Assembly: GCA_014804005.1 (NCBI GenBank)
Contig: JAAVAP010000013.1
Location: 262,302-326,301, forward strand
Direction of reading: 5' to 3'
Length of the DNA: 64,000 nt
Source: Treponema sp.
Lineage (GTDB): Bacteria; Spirochaetota; Spirochaetia; Treponematales; Treponemataceae
A model generated the notes under the pieces. It ran no database searches and was not told the DNA's origin. It saw only the letters and a list, made by a program, of their open reading frames with translations. This document shows positions 35,450 to 41,621 of this stretch, piece after piece. Position numbers and translations under genes: made by a program. How positions within the stretch are numbered: position 1 is the stretch's first letter; each line of letters starts with the position of its first letter.

Positions 35450-36194
35450 ATTCTTCGGCAATATACCTTTCCATCGTGTTTTCCGAGCCTTTCGGAAAGA
35501 GAAACAAATCCTGTATTTTGAGCGAATAGTTCGAAAATCCGCTGGAATCTTTCGCGATCATGCTTGAAATCGGCACGGTAAACGAATAGTTCACGCTTTC
35601 GTAGCCATCGGCCTCGACTTTCAGAAGAATGTTGAAATCGCGCGTCAAATTCGCCTTCATCGCCTTCCTTGGAAGCACGCAAAAATTGTACGCGCCTTCG
35701 GTGGCCTTGAAAGTCTTGCACGGATTCTGCCACGTCGAGTCGAGCATTTTCGCCAATTTTCCATCGACGAAAAGCGATATTTGCGCGTCAACGAGAGATT
35801 CGAACGTGAGTCCGTCATACACGTAGCCGGACAAAATCGGAAAGAAAAAGAACGGCCGTTGTTTCGTAATCTTGAGTTTTTCAAGGTAAGCGATGTGCGA
35901 AGAGTTGTGGTTCGGACGCTTGGAAGAACTTATCAGGCGTATTCCGTCCATCACGATTTTTCCCACGTCAGCGGAAATCTGCTTTAGGTTTTCGAATTCA
36001 CGCTGCGTGTGGCTGACTCCTCTAGACGAAACGGTGTATTTTGGAGGCACTCTGTTGAGCACATAGCAAATTACGTCAAGCCGGCAGTTTTCGCAGTCGC
36101 AAATTGGCGAGGACGGATTTTCTTCTTTTATTCTTGCGTACATGTCATCGACTTGTTCTTTGACAAATTGTTCCATTAGGTTCGTGGCTTTCAT
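35448..36194 (-). CDS. ComFB-domain protein with C-terminal extension
   Basis: Residues 1-95 of the 248-residue product match the ComFB (late competence development) domain. The domain's cysteines are in CDCENCRLDVICYVLN, and PPKYTVSSRGVSHTQ follows. ComFB-type proteins have been linked to cyclic-dinucleotide binding in cyanobacteria, so a signalling role is plausible here. The remaining 150 residues are of unknown type, with beta-rich segments. ATG 36194 is chosen because the upstream ATG at 36203 lies inside the -10 box. The promoter (-35 GCACAA and -10 ATTATA read on the plus strand) leaves only 7 nt before the start, so the mRNA looks leaderless. Confidence 0.75.
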   Translation of the reverse strand: MKATNLMEQFVKEQVDDMYARIKEENPSSPICDCENCRLDVICYVLNRVPPKYTVSSRGVSHTQREFENLKQISADVGKIVMDGIRLISSSKRPNHNSSHIAYLEKLKITKQRPFFFFPILSGYVYDGLTFESLVDAQISLFVDGKLAKMLDSTWQNPCKTFKATEGAYNFCVLPRKAMKANLTRDFNILLKVEADGYESVNYSFTVPISSMIAKDSSGFSNYSLKIQDLFLFPKGSENTMERYIAEE

Positions 36195-36201
36195 GTCTGC
36201 C

Positions 36202-36230
36202 ATTATAGCACAAGATCGGCAATTGCACAA
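36202..36230 (-). promoter_or_regulatory. Promoter placing transcription start at the comFB-like start codon
   Basis: On the minus strand, TTGTGC (36230-36225), 17 nt, then TGC-TATAAT (-10 at 36207-36202). GGCAGAC then leads directly into ATG 36194, with no Shine-Dalgarno. Confidence 0.75.
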
Positions 36231-36283
36231 GTTTTTTTTTCAAAGTCGCGCCGCCGCCCGTGGAGAGGGCGGACGGCACATTG

Positions 36284-37069
36284 TCACGCGGTCACCTTGA
36301 AGCTCTGCGTTACCGTCTGTATCAGAGACTTGCGCTCGCGCTTGGAGTAGCCCAGGCATCGCGTCCTCAACACAAAGCAATAGCTGCCGTCGGGAGCGAG
36401 CCCTTGTGGTAACGTGAAAAGCAGCTTGGACGGAGTATTGTAGAAGAACGAGCCATCCACTTCCTTCCATTGGGCGGTGTCCGTCGTGCAGTTTCCGTCC
36501 CCGTCTGTCGGGGCGCACCACACACCGGAATCCTGCCCGAAAATCCTAAGCCCGCTGCCCTCAATCGCCACGGACGAGCCGCCTGTGAGTGTTCCGTCGC
36601 TGGCGTTGCGTACTACATCCGCGATCCTGTCCACGGTGACCTTCGGCTCCGAGAGCGAGGATTCCATAATAGTGACATTCTGGGCGGCGTTGAGCAGCAT
36701 CTCGTCGGCGGTGAAGCGGACGGTCAGGGCGGGCTTTCCCGTCTGGCTGTCGGTAAGCCCCTTGGCGGCTATGTAGAAAGTGCCAAGGTTGCCGAACCGG
36801 GCCGCTCCGCCCGATGCAAGAATCCGCTGAATGATGGTGGTGTAGGCGGTCATCACGTCGGTGATTTTTCCCACGCTTATGTCGGGCAGCTCGTCCGCCA
36901 TCATGTCCAAAATGTTTTGGTTTGTGTAGGTGACCCGCGCCACCTTTCCGTAATACTGTTCGGAGTCAGAATCCTTCACAAGGTTGCTCGCGTGAAGTTT
37001 CACGGAGACCCGTCCCTGCGCGCTTTCGCGCAGATCGATGAATGAATTGTCATTTTCAAGGCTTTTCAT
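36284..37069 (-). CDS. HU/IHF-like DNA-binding protein with C-terminal DUF4469 domain
   Basis: A 261-residue two-domain protein. Residues 15-130 resemble the HU-like domain of the Bvu_2165 type (VARVTYTNQNILDMMADELP, then GKITDVMTAY and ARFGNLGTFYIAAKG). Residues 160-261 fit DUF4469, an IPT/TIG-like beta-sandwich (SSVAIEGSGLRIFG, SFFYNTPSKLLFTLP, CFVLRTRCLGYSKRERKSLI). Such proteins are frequent on mobile elements and in accessory DNA of Bacteroidetes and Treponema; the function is unknown. ATG 37069 has GAGGTGAAAC upstream. Its GC content is higher than that of neighbouring genes, consistent with transfer. Confidence 0.75.
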   Translation of the reverse strand: MKSLENDNSFIDLRESAQGRVSVKLHASNLVKDSDSEQYYGKVARVTYTNQNILDMMADELPDISVGKITDVMTAYTTIIQRILASGGAARFGNLGTFYIAAKGLTDSQTGKPALTVRFTADEMLLNAAQNVTIMESSLSEPKVTVDRIADVVRNASDGTLTGGSSVAIEGSGLRIFGQDSGVWCAPTDGDGNCTTDTAQWKEVDGSFFYNTPSKLLFTLPQGLAPDGSYCFVLRTRCLGYSKRERKSLIQTVTQSFKVTA

Positions 37070-37186
37070 AGTTTCACCTCAAAAAAATTTTGTCCAAGGC
37101 CGGGCTAGGGGGTAGACAAGACAAAGAAAATTCTCTACACTGAAACCAGCTACGATTTCGCAAGGAAGAAATTCTTTGCCGCCAGC

Positions 37187-37265
37187 TTGAGAAGCCCGCC
37201 TTGCCGCTTTTCCGCCGACCAACGGTCGGATTTGCGAAAAGCAGGTTTTCTCAAGCTATTTTTTT
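37187..37265 (+). terminator. Long composite hairpin with plus-strand T run
   Basis: GCTTGAGAA (about 37185-37193) pairs with TTCTCAAGC about 65 nt downstream. Inside it, CCT...GCTTTTC pairs with GAAAAGCAGG, and the top is CCGACC-AAC-GGTCGG. A run of seven T follows on the plus strand. No plus-strand gene is seen upstream, so it could end an unseen small RNA or act as a structural boundary element. Confidence 0.45.
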
Positions 37266-37281
37266 CAACGCATCCATAAGG

Positions 37282-37692
37282 CTAGCCCTCCTGCAATTTT
37301 TCAAGCATAGTCTCCATGACCATAGCCGCTTTCATGAAGAAATCGGCTTCGGCCTCCGCCAGCTGGCTTTCCTGCTTGTGCCCAAGCCGGATATGCCCCA
37401 ACTCGTGCCATGCCGTTTTCCGCAACTCTTTACCGCTCTGCTTGTTGTTGTACATGAACAGAAATCTTCCGTCAGGCAGAGGCAGGATGAACCCGTATTT
37501 GCCGTACTCGCGGAACAAGAGTCGCCGCTTTCCCGCCGGCAAGACACTGTAGGGAACTGGAAAGACACGATGCTTTATAATAAGATAGGCGCAAATCTTT
37601 CCCGCCTTGATGTCGCTGTTTTCGAGAAAAGTCAAGCATACCTCTTTTGCTATTTCGCTTTGCCTCCATCCGGGCAAGACAAAATCATTCAT
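37282..37692 (-). CDS. ImmA/IrrE-family metallopeptidase
   Basis: The 136-residue protein has the zinc-protease motif HELGH in ELRKTAWHELGHIRLGHKQE (about residues 89-108), the IrrE/ImmA signature, with a downstream EAEADFF segment providing the third metal ligand. ImmA-type peptidases cleave a partner XRE repressor to induce mobile elements or stress genes. The partner is almost certainly the XRE gene 15 nt upstream (37708-38019). It is shorter than most family members, keeping only the catalytic core. Confidence 0.85.
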   Translation of the reverse strand: MNDFVLPGWRQSEIAKEVCLTFLENSDIKAGKICAYLIIKHRVFPVPYSVLPAGKRRLLFREYGKYGFILPLPDGRFLFMYNNKQSGKELRKTAWHELGHIRLGHKQESQLAEAEADFFMKAAMVMETMLEKLQEG

Positions 37693-37707
37693 ATAGAACC
37701 TCCATAT

Positions 37708-38019
37708 TCAATCTCCAAAAAGCGCGTCGATAATCTCGCGTTTTTGCTTATTTGTAAGTTGTTTTGCGCTCCGGGCTAGCAGCGTCTTCACGTTCCGGAA
37801 CTCAAACTCCTTGTCCGACTCCTTTCCGAGAAGAAAGTCCGTGGTCGTGTGCAGCGCGGTAGCGATGTTCGCGAGCGTTTCGATTGACGGGTCTCGCTCC
37901 CCGCTGATGTAGCGGCTCATAGAGACTTCCGTCACGTTTGCAAGCTCCGCAAGCTGCTTTTGGCTCAACGCCAACTCGGCCATAAGGCAGCGGATTTTTT
38001 CTCCCAGTTCTTTTGCCAT
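37708..38019 (-). CDS. XRE-family repressor paired with ImmA-like peptidase
   Basis: The 103-residue protein has a Cro/CI helix-turn-helix at about residues 10-60 (LALSQKQLAELANVTEVSMS followed by RYISGERDPS) and a short C-terminal tail. ATG 38019 has GGAGGAG 6 nt upstream. With the downstream metallopeptidase gene it forms the repressor-protease pair known from ICEBs1 (ImmR-ImmA). Its own promoter overlaps an inverted repeat, suggesting autorepression. No integrase or conjugation gene is present in the window, so the regulated element is not evident. Confidence 0.85.
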   Translation of the reverse strand: MAKELGEKIRCLMAELALSQKQLAELANVTEVSMSRYISGERDPSIETLANIATALHTTTDFLLGKESDKEFEFRNVKTLLARSAKQLTNKQKREIIDALFGD

Positions 38020-38039
38020 ATACTCCTCCAATACAATTG

Positions 38040-38100
38040 GAAACAAAAATTACCATTTGTTTCTTGCCAAGAGTATAACTCAAGTTTCCACTCGTGTCAA
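38040..38100 (-). promoter_or_regulatory. Promoter and inverted-repeat operator of the XRE-ImmA pair
   Basis: On the minus strand, TTGACA (38100-38095), 17 nt, then TATACT (38077-38072). Immediately downstream, GAAACAAA (38040-38047) and TTTGTTTC (38056-38063) form a perfect 8-bp inverted repeat with an 8-nt gap. A further GGAAAC lies in the promoter spacer. This fits an autoregulated XRE repressor. Confidence 0.7.
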
Positions 38101-38157
38101 TGGGAAAATAACGAAATTTTTGAAAAAATTCTTGCGGGCGCAAGGTTTAACGGCCGC

Positions 38158-38241
38158 GCATTGCTAGGTTAGACCATCTAACCTAGTTAGGTTGAATGAT
38201 AGTGCATTGCTAGGTTAGACTGTCCAACCTAGCTAGGTTGA
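38158..38241. repeat. Two 38-bp direct repeats with internal inverted repeats
   Basis: Two near-identical copies (38158-38195 and 38204-38241, period 46) begin GCATTGCTAGGTTAGAC and end with TAGGTTGA. Each contains CTAGGTTAGA facing TAACCTAG (copy 1) or CTAGGTTAGACTG facing CAACCTAG (copy 2). A second word, TTGAGCGGYTGAA, is repeated just downstream at about 38238-38273. It lies between two regulator genes and resembles iterons or protein-binding sites. Confidence 0.65.
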
Positions 38242-38323
38242 GCGGTTGAAGCTAGTGGATTTGAGCGGCTGAAACTGGGGGCGGGCGATGAGGGGAATGT
38301 GCGGGTTGTGTAGGGCGGAATTA

Positions 38324-38677
38324 TTAAAAATTTTCGTCAGAAAAAGCGTCCGCCATTGTCTTTGTGATGGCGGCCGTTACACTATTGCAAAGGGAGTCGT
38401 TAAGTTTGGCAAACATTTTCCGTTTTCTGCCAATTTCTGCAAATGTTTGGATATTTTCGTCGGCAGGAAGAAGCAGTTCAAACGGATTGATATTCAGGGC
38501 ATCGGCGAGTTTTGAAAATGTTTCGGGAGTTCCCCACCGTCTGCCGCTTTCCAAGTCGCAGATATAGCCAACTGAGAGATCCGATTTTTCCGCAAGCTTC
38601 ATCTGGCTGAAATGCAGCCTGTTGCGCGCGTTCTTAAGGTTTTTTGAAAAAAGTTTTTGCAATTCCGCTGAATTCAT
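38324..38677 (-). CDS. XRE-family regulator, candidate controller protein of the adjacent methyltransferase cluster
   Basis: The 117-residue protein has a helix-turn-helix at about residues 10-65 (LHFSQMKLAEKSDLSVGYIC, DLESGRRWGTPETFSKLADA). It is transcribed divergently from the methyltransferase genes, the arrangement of restriction-modification controller (C) proteins, though it is somewhat longer than typical ones. Start ATG 38677 is supported by a minus-strand promoter (GTGTCA, 17 nt, TATACT) only 7 nt upstream and no Shine-Dalgarno, so the mRNA looks leaderless, as known for several controller genes. Its targets are inferred. Confidence 0.72.
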   Translation of the reverse strand: MNSAELQKLFSKNLKNARNRLHFSQMKLAEKSDLSVGYICDLESGRRWGTPETFSKLADALNINPFELLLPADENIQTFAEIGRKRKMFAKLNDSLCNSVTAAITKTMADAFSDENF

Positions 38678-38684
38678 TACAATC

Positions 38685-38748
38685 AGTATATACGCTTTCG
38701 GCGAACTTGACACTTTGCTATATGCTGATATATACTATTGCTATATGC
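38685..38748. promoter_or_regulatory. Overlapping divergent promoters with repeated TTGCTATATGC
   Basis: The rightward -35 TTGACA (38707-38712) overlaps the leftward -35, which is GTGTCA on the minus strand (38713-38708). The leftward -10 AGTATA (plus strand) is at 38685-38690; rightward -10 candidates are TATATA/TATACT at 38729-38736. TTGCTATATGC occurs twice (38715-38725 and 38738-38748), flanking the rightward -10, as expected for a controller-binding site. Confidence 0.65.
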
Positions 38749-38784
38749 GAAAATAAATTTCGCAAAGGTTCGCTGGAATTGCTT

Positions 38785-39444
38785 ATGGAACAAACCGACA
38801 GACAGACAAAATCAAAGGAGCGGGTGCGCGACCACGGAGAGGTGTTCACGTCCGAGCGCGAGGTGAACGCGATGCTCGACTTGGTAAAGAACGAGACGGA
38901 GCGCATAGAGAGCCGCTTTTTGGAACCGGCGTGCGGCACGGGCAATTTCCTCATAAAGATACTTGAGCGCAAATTGGACGTAGTTGACGCGGTGTACCGC
39001 CGCGCGCAGTACGACTGGGAGACGCACGCATTTTTAGCTGTGTCCAGTATATACGGAGTGGAGCTTTTGCCCGACAACACCGCCGAATGCCGCGAGCGGC
39101 TGTTAGCCTGCCTGAAAGGTCGCTACGCACGGATATTCAAGGGCAAAACGCGGCAAAAGTTCTTGGACAGCATTCATTTCTTGCTGCAAAAGAACATCAT
39201 CTGCGGCGACGCGCTCACGCTGCTTACAGCGGACGGCAAACCGATAGTTTTTTCCGAATGGTCGTTCGTTTCGGGCGGCAAGGTTCAGCGGCGCGACTTT
39301 TCCATGAGCAACCTTTTGGAAAGCAAATCGGGTAAAGACGATTTTTTCAGCCAATTCCCCGAACTGCGGTTGCCCGTCGCATTGGGAACATTCCCTGCTG
39401 TACATTTTTTGGAGATAAAAAAGTATGATACAAAAAATTCATAA
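38785..39444 (+). CDS. SAM-dependent methyltransferase-like protein with motif I only
   Basis: The 219-residue protein has a textbook SAM-binding motif ([20 protein letters not shown], about residues 45-64) and the [17 protein letters not shown] acidic loop expected after it. It contains no NPPY or DPPY catalytic motif. It overlaps the next gene, which has NPPY but a weakened motif I (DPCCKSGVF), so the two may form one enzyme in two chains, or the first may be a regulatory half. ATG 38785 has GGAA 6 nt upstream; longer in-frame starts run into the promoter. Confidence 0.7.
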   Translation: MEQTDRQTKSKERVRDHGEVFTSEREVNAMLDLVKNETERIESRFLEPACGTGNFLIKILERKLDVVDAVYRRAQYDWETHAFLAVSSIYGVELLPDNTAECRERLLACLKGRYARIFKGKTRQKFLDSIHFLLQKNIICGDALTLLTADGKPIVFSEWSFVSGGKVQRRDFSMSNLLESKSGKDDFFSQFPELRLPVALGTFPAVHFLEIKKYDTKNS

Positions 39445-40915
39445 TCCAGACGTGCTGACCTGCCTTGCAAACCTTTCAAACGACGAGGTGTTCACCCCGC
39501 CCGAGCTTGCAAACGCAATGCTCGACACTCTTCCCAAAGAGATATGGCAGAACGAGAACGCAACCTTTTTAGACCCGTGCTGTAAGTCGGGCGTGTTTTT
39601 AAGGGAAATTGCAAAGCGGCTTATCGTCGGCTTAAAGGACAAAATCCCAAATGAACAGGAACGCATAGACCATATATTTAAAAATCAGCTTTTCGGAATT
39701 TCCATAACCGAAATGACGGGTATGCTTTCGCGGCGCAGCGTGTATTGCAGTAAACACGCAAACGGCAAATATTCAGTGTGTACCAAGTTCACGGACGAAA
39801 GCGGCAATATCATTTTCAACGAAATTAAGCACACTTTCAAAAATGGCAGATGCGAATTTTGCGGCGCGGCGGAAACCGAATACGGCGAAAAGGTAAGAGT
39901 GAATTTAGAAAGCCACGCCTATCAGTTTATACACACTTTAAACGCAGAGGAAATTTTCAATATGAAGTTTGACGTAATAATCGGCAATCCGCCCTATCAG
40001 CTTTCGGACGGAGGCGGAACAGGTTCAAGCGCAATTCCCATTTATGACAAATTTGTAGATACTGCTAAAAAATTAAAGCCGCGCTATTTAGTTATGATTA
40101 TTCCGTCGCGTTGGTTTGTTGGCGGTAAAGGATTGGACGATTTCAGGGACAGTATGTTGCACGACGACAGATTGCGTGTAATGCACGACTTTTTAAATGC
40201 GGGCGACTGTTTCCCCGGTGTTGAAATAAAAGGCGGTGTTTGCTATTTCCTTTGGGATAGGGATAATCGCGGACTTTGTAAAGTTTATACACACGAGAAC
40301 AATGAGATTTCTTCAATTGCGGATAGACCCTTGCTGGAAAAAGATGTTGATGTCTTTATAAGATTTAATCCCGCAATTTCAATTTATAACAAAGTAAAAG
40401 ATTTTGGTGAAAAGTCATTTGCAAATATTGTAAGTACGCGTAAGCCGTTTGGCTTTGCTTCAACATTTAGCAGCTTTCAAAATTTCGGCGATAGTAATTA
40501 CACAAAAATATATGCAAATAAAACAGTTGGATATTTGTCAAAAGATATTGTTATACCGCAAAACGAACAATGGGTTAATGATTATAAGATTTACATTTCA
40601 TTTGGGTATGGCGCAGGGGAAGGATATCCACATCAAATTATAAACAAGCCAATTTTAGGCGAACCAAACAGTTGTTGCACTGAAACTTATTTGTTAATCG
40701 GACCTTTTCCTAACAAACAAATTACTGAAAATGTAATAAGTTACATAAAGACTAAATTTTTTAGATTTATGGTAATGTTAAGAAAAAACACACAAAATGG
40801 AACGAAACAAGTTTATCAATTTGTACCTATGCAAGATTTTACCGAAAACTCAGATATATTGTGGGGCAATCGGCAACCGACATTGACAAACAACTCTATA
40901 AAAAGTACAACTTAA
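39425..40915 (+). CDS. Eco57I-type adenine-specific DNA methyltransferase, C-terminus frameshifted
   Basis: As it stands, a 496-residue protein. The catalytic motif [13 protein letters not shown] lies at about residue 187, and motif I is the variant [19 protein letters not shown] at about 48-66. The remainder is a target-recognition-type region. The last 18 residues (from GNRQPTL) look spurious. A -1 shift at the GGGG run (40863-40866) opens a frame reading [20 protein letters not shown] to a stop at 40968, directly before the next gene. The second half is clearly more AT-rich than the first, suggesting replacement of the recognition domain. Confidence 0.85.
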   Translation: MIQKIHNPDVLTCLANLSNDEVFTPPELANAMLDTLPKEIWQNENATFLDPCCKSGVFLREIAKRLIVGLKDKIPNEQERIDHIFKNQLFGISITEMTGMLSRRSVYCSKHANGKYSVCTKFTDESGNIIFNEIKHTFKNGRCEFCGAAETEYGEKVRVNLESHAYQFIHTLNAEEIFNMKFDVIIGNPPYQLSDGGGTGSSAIPIYDKFVDTAKKLKPRYLVMIIPSRWFVGGKGLDDFRDSMLHDDRLRVMHDFLNAGDCFPGVEIKGGVCYFLWDRDNRGLCKVYTHENNEISSIADRPLLEKDVDVFIRFNPAISIYNKVKDFGEKSFANIVSTRKPFGFASTFSSFQNFGDSNYTKIYANKTVGYLSKDIVIPQNEQWVNDYKIYISFGYGAGEGYPHQIINKPILGEPNSCCTETYLLIGPFPNKQITENVISYIKTKFFRFMVMLRKNTQNGTKQVYQFVPMQDFTENSDILWGNRQPTLTNNSIKSTT

Positions 40916-40968
40916 CTCAAGAAGAAATGGATTTTATTGAGTCTATGATTAGACCAATGGAGGGATAG
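40862..40968 (+). pseudogene. Out-of-frame C-terminal tail of the Eco57I-type methyltransferase
   Basis: In frame -1 relative to the main gene, codons from about 40864 encode [20 protein letters not shown] and end MDFIESMIRPMEG before TAG at 40966-40968. This is the kind of ending seen in related methyltransferases. The next ATG is at 40969, preceded by GGAGGG, which supports 40968 as the ancestral gene end. A lost base in the GGGG run, a sequence error or ribosomal slippage would each explain it. Confidence 0.75.
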
Positions 40969-41610
40969 ATGAAAAAGTATAAAAAGCAATTATTGAAAAA
41001 CGCTGCTCAAGATATAATTGTTGAACCAATAGAAAATGCCTTGGGAAAATATGTGCCTCTTAGAAAAATTTTTTATCACATTAAGGAAAGAAATTTTTGT
41101 CAGTTTCTTGAATCATTATATGATAGTATGAAGAGAAATAAAAATCTAAGTAGGGAAGAAGTCGATCGCTTAGTGGAAGAAGTTGGAAACAGTACTTCAA
41201 AACAATACATGTCCACGATATTAGATAACTTATGTTTTTCTAAAGGTTTGTTTGCGGTGAAAATATTAGCATTAATCACAAGCAAATATATGCTAGAAGA
41301 AGATTTAGATTGTTGTGATTTATATTTGATATCTGCTTTAAATGATTTATATGATACAGACTTAGATACTTTCTTTCATACTTTTATGAATAATAGTACA
41401 GTGATTGATGGGGTGTCAGTATTATATGAATATACTGAAGAAAATAGAATAGTGCTCGATAAACTACAGAATTTAAATATATTTGGAAGAGATAGAACAC
41501 CAGGAAGATTAACGGATGGTAAACAAAAACCGCTTTTATATGAAATAACAGAAGTATCTCAAAGACTTCATTGCTATTGCAAAGAAATAATAAAGCCTTG
41601 TTTGGATTAG
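40969..41610 (+). CDS. Unrecognised protein within the methyltransferase-helicase cluster
   Basis: A 213-residue protein with no motif I recognise. It is helical, rich in Leu, Asp and Tyr, with no signal sequence or membrane helix. Segments such as LSREEVDRLVEEVGNSTSKQ and YLISALNDLYDTDLDTFFHT suggest a compact helical bundle. The gene is much more AT-rich than surrounding core genes. It starts directly at the restored end of the methyltransferase gene with GGAGGG upstream and ends 11 nt before the helicase gene, so it is a co-transcribed member of the system: accessory, immunity or specificity factor are all possible. Confidence 0.75.
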   Translation: MKKYKKQLLKNAAQDIIVEPIENALGKYVPLRKIFYHIKERNFCQFLESLYDSMKRNKNLSREEVDRLVEEVGNSTSKQYMSTILDNLCFSKGLFAVKILALITSKYMLEEDLDCCDLYLISALNDLYDTDLDTFFHTFMNNSTVIDGVSVLYEYTEENRIVLDKLQNLNIFGRDRTPGRLTDGKQKPLLYEITEVSQRLHCYCKEIIKPCLD

Positions 41611-41621
41611 GGGAGTAAAAT

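Noticed and set aside
37187-37265. Integron attC site
   Set aside because: The hairpin is long and imperfect like attC, but the expected RYYYAAC and GTTRRRY ends are not found and no integrase is present.
40862-40870. Phase-variable homopolymer in the methyltransferase
   Set aside because: Only four G are present, far shorter than known phase-variable tracts; simple frameshift or sequencing error is more likely.
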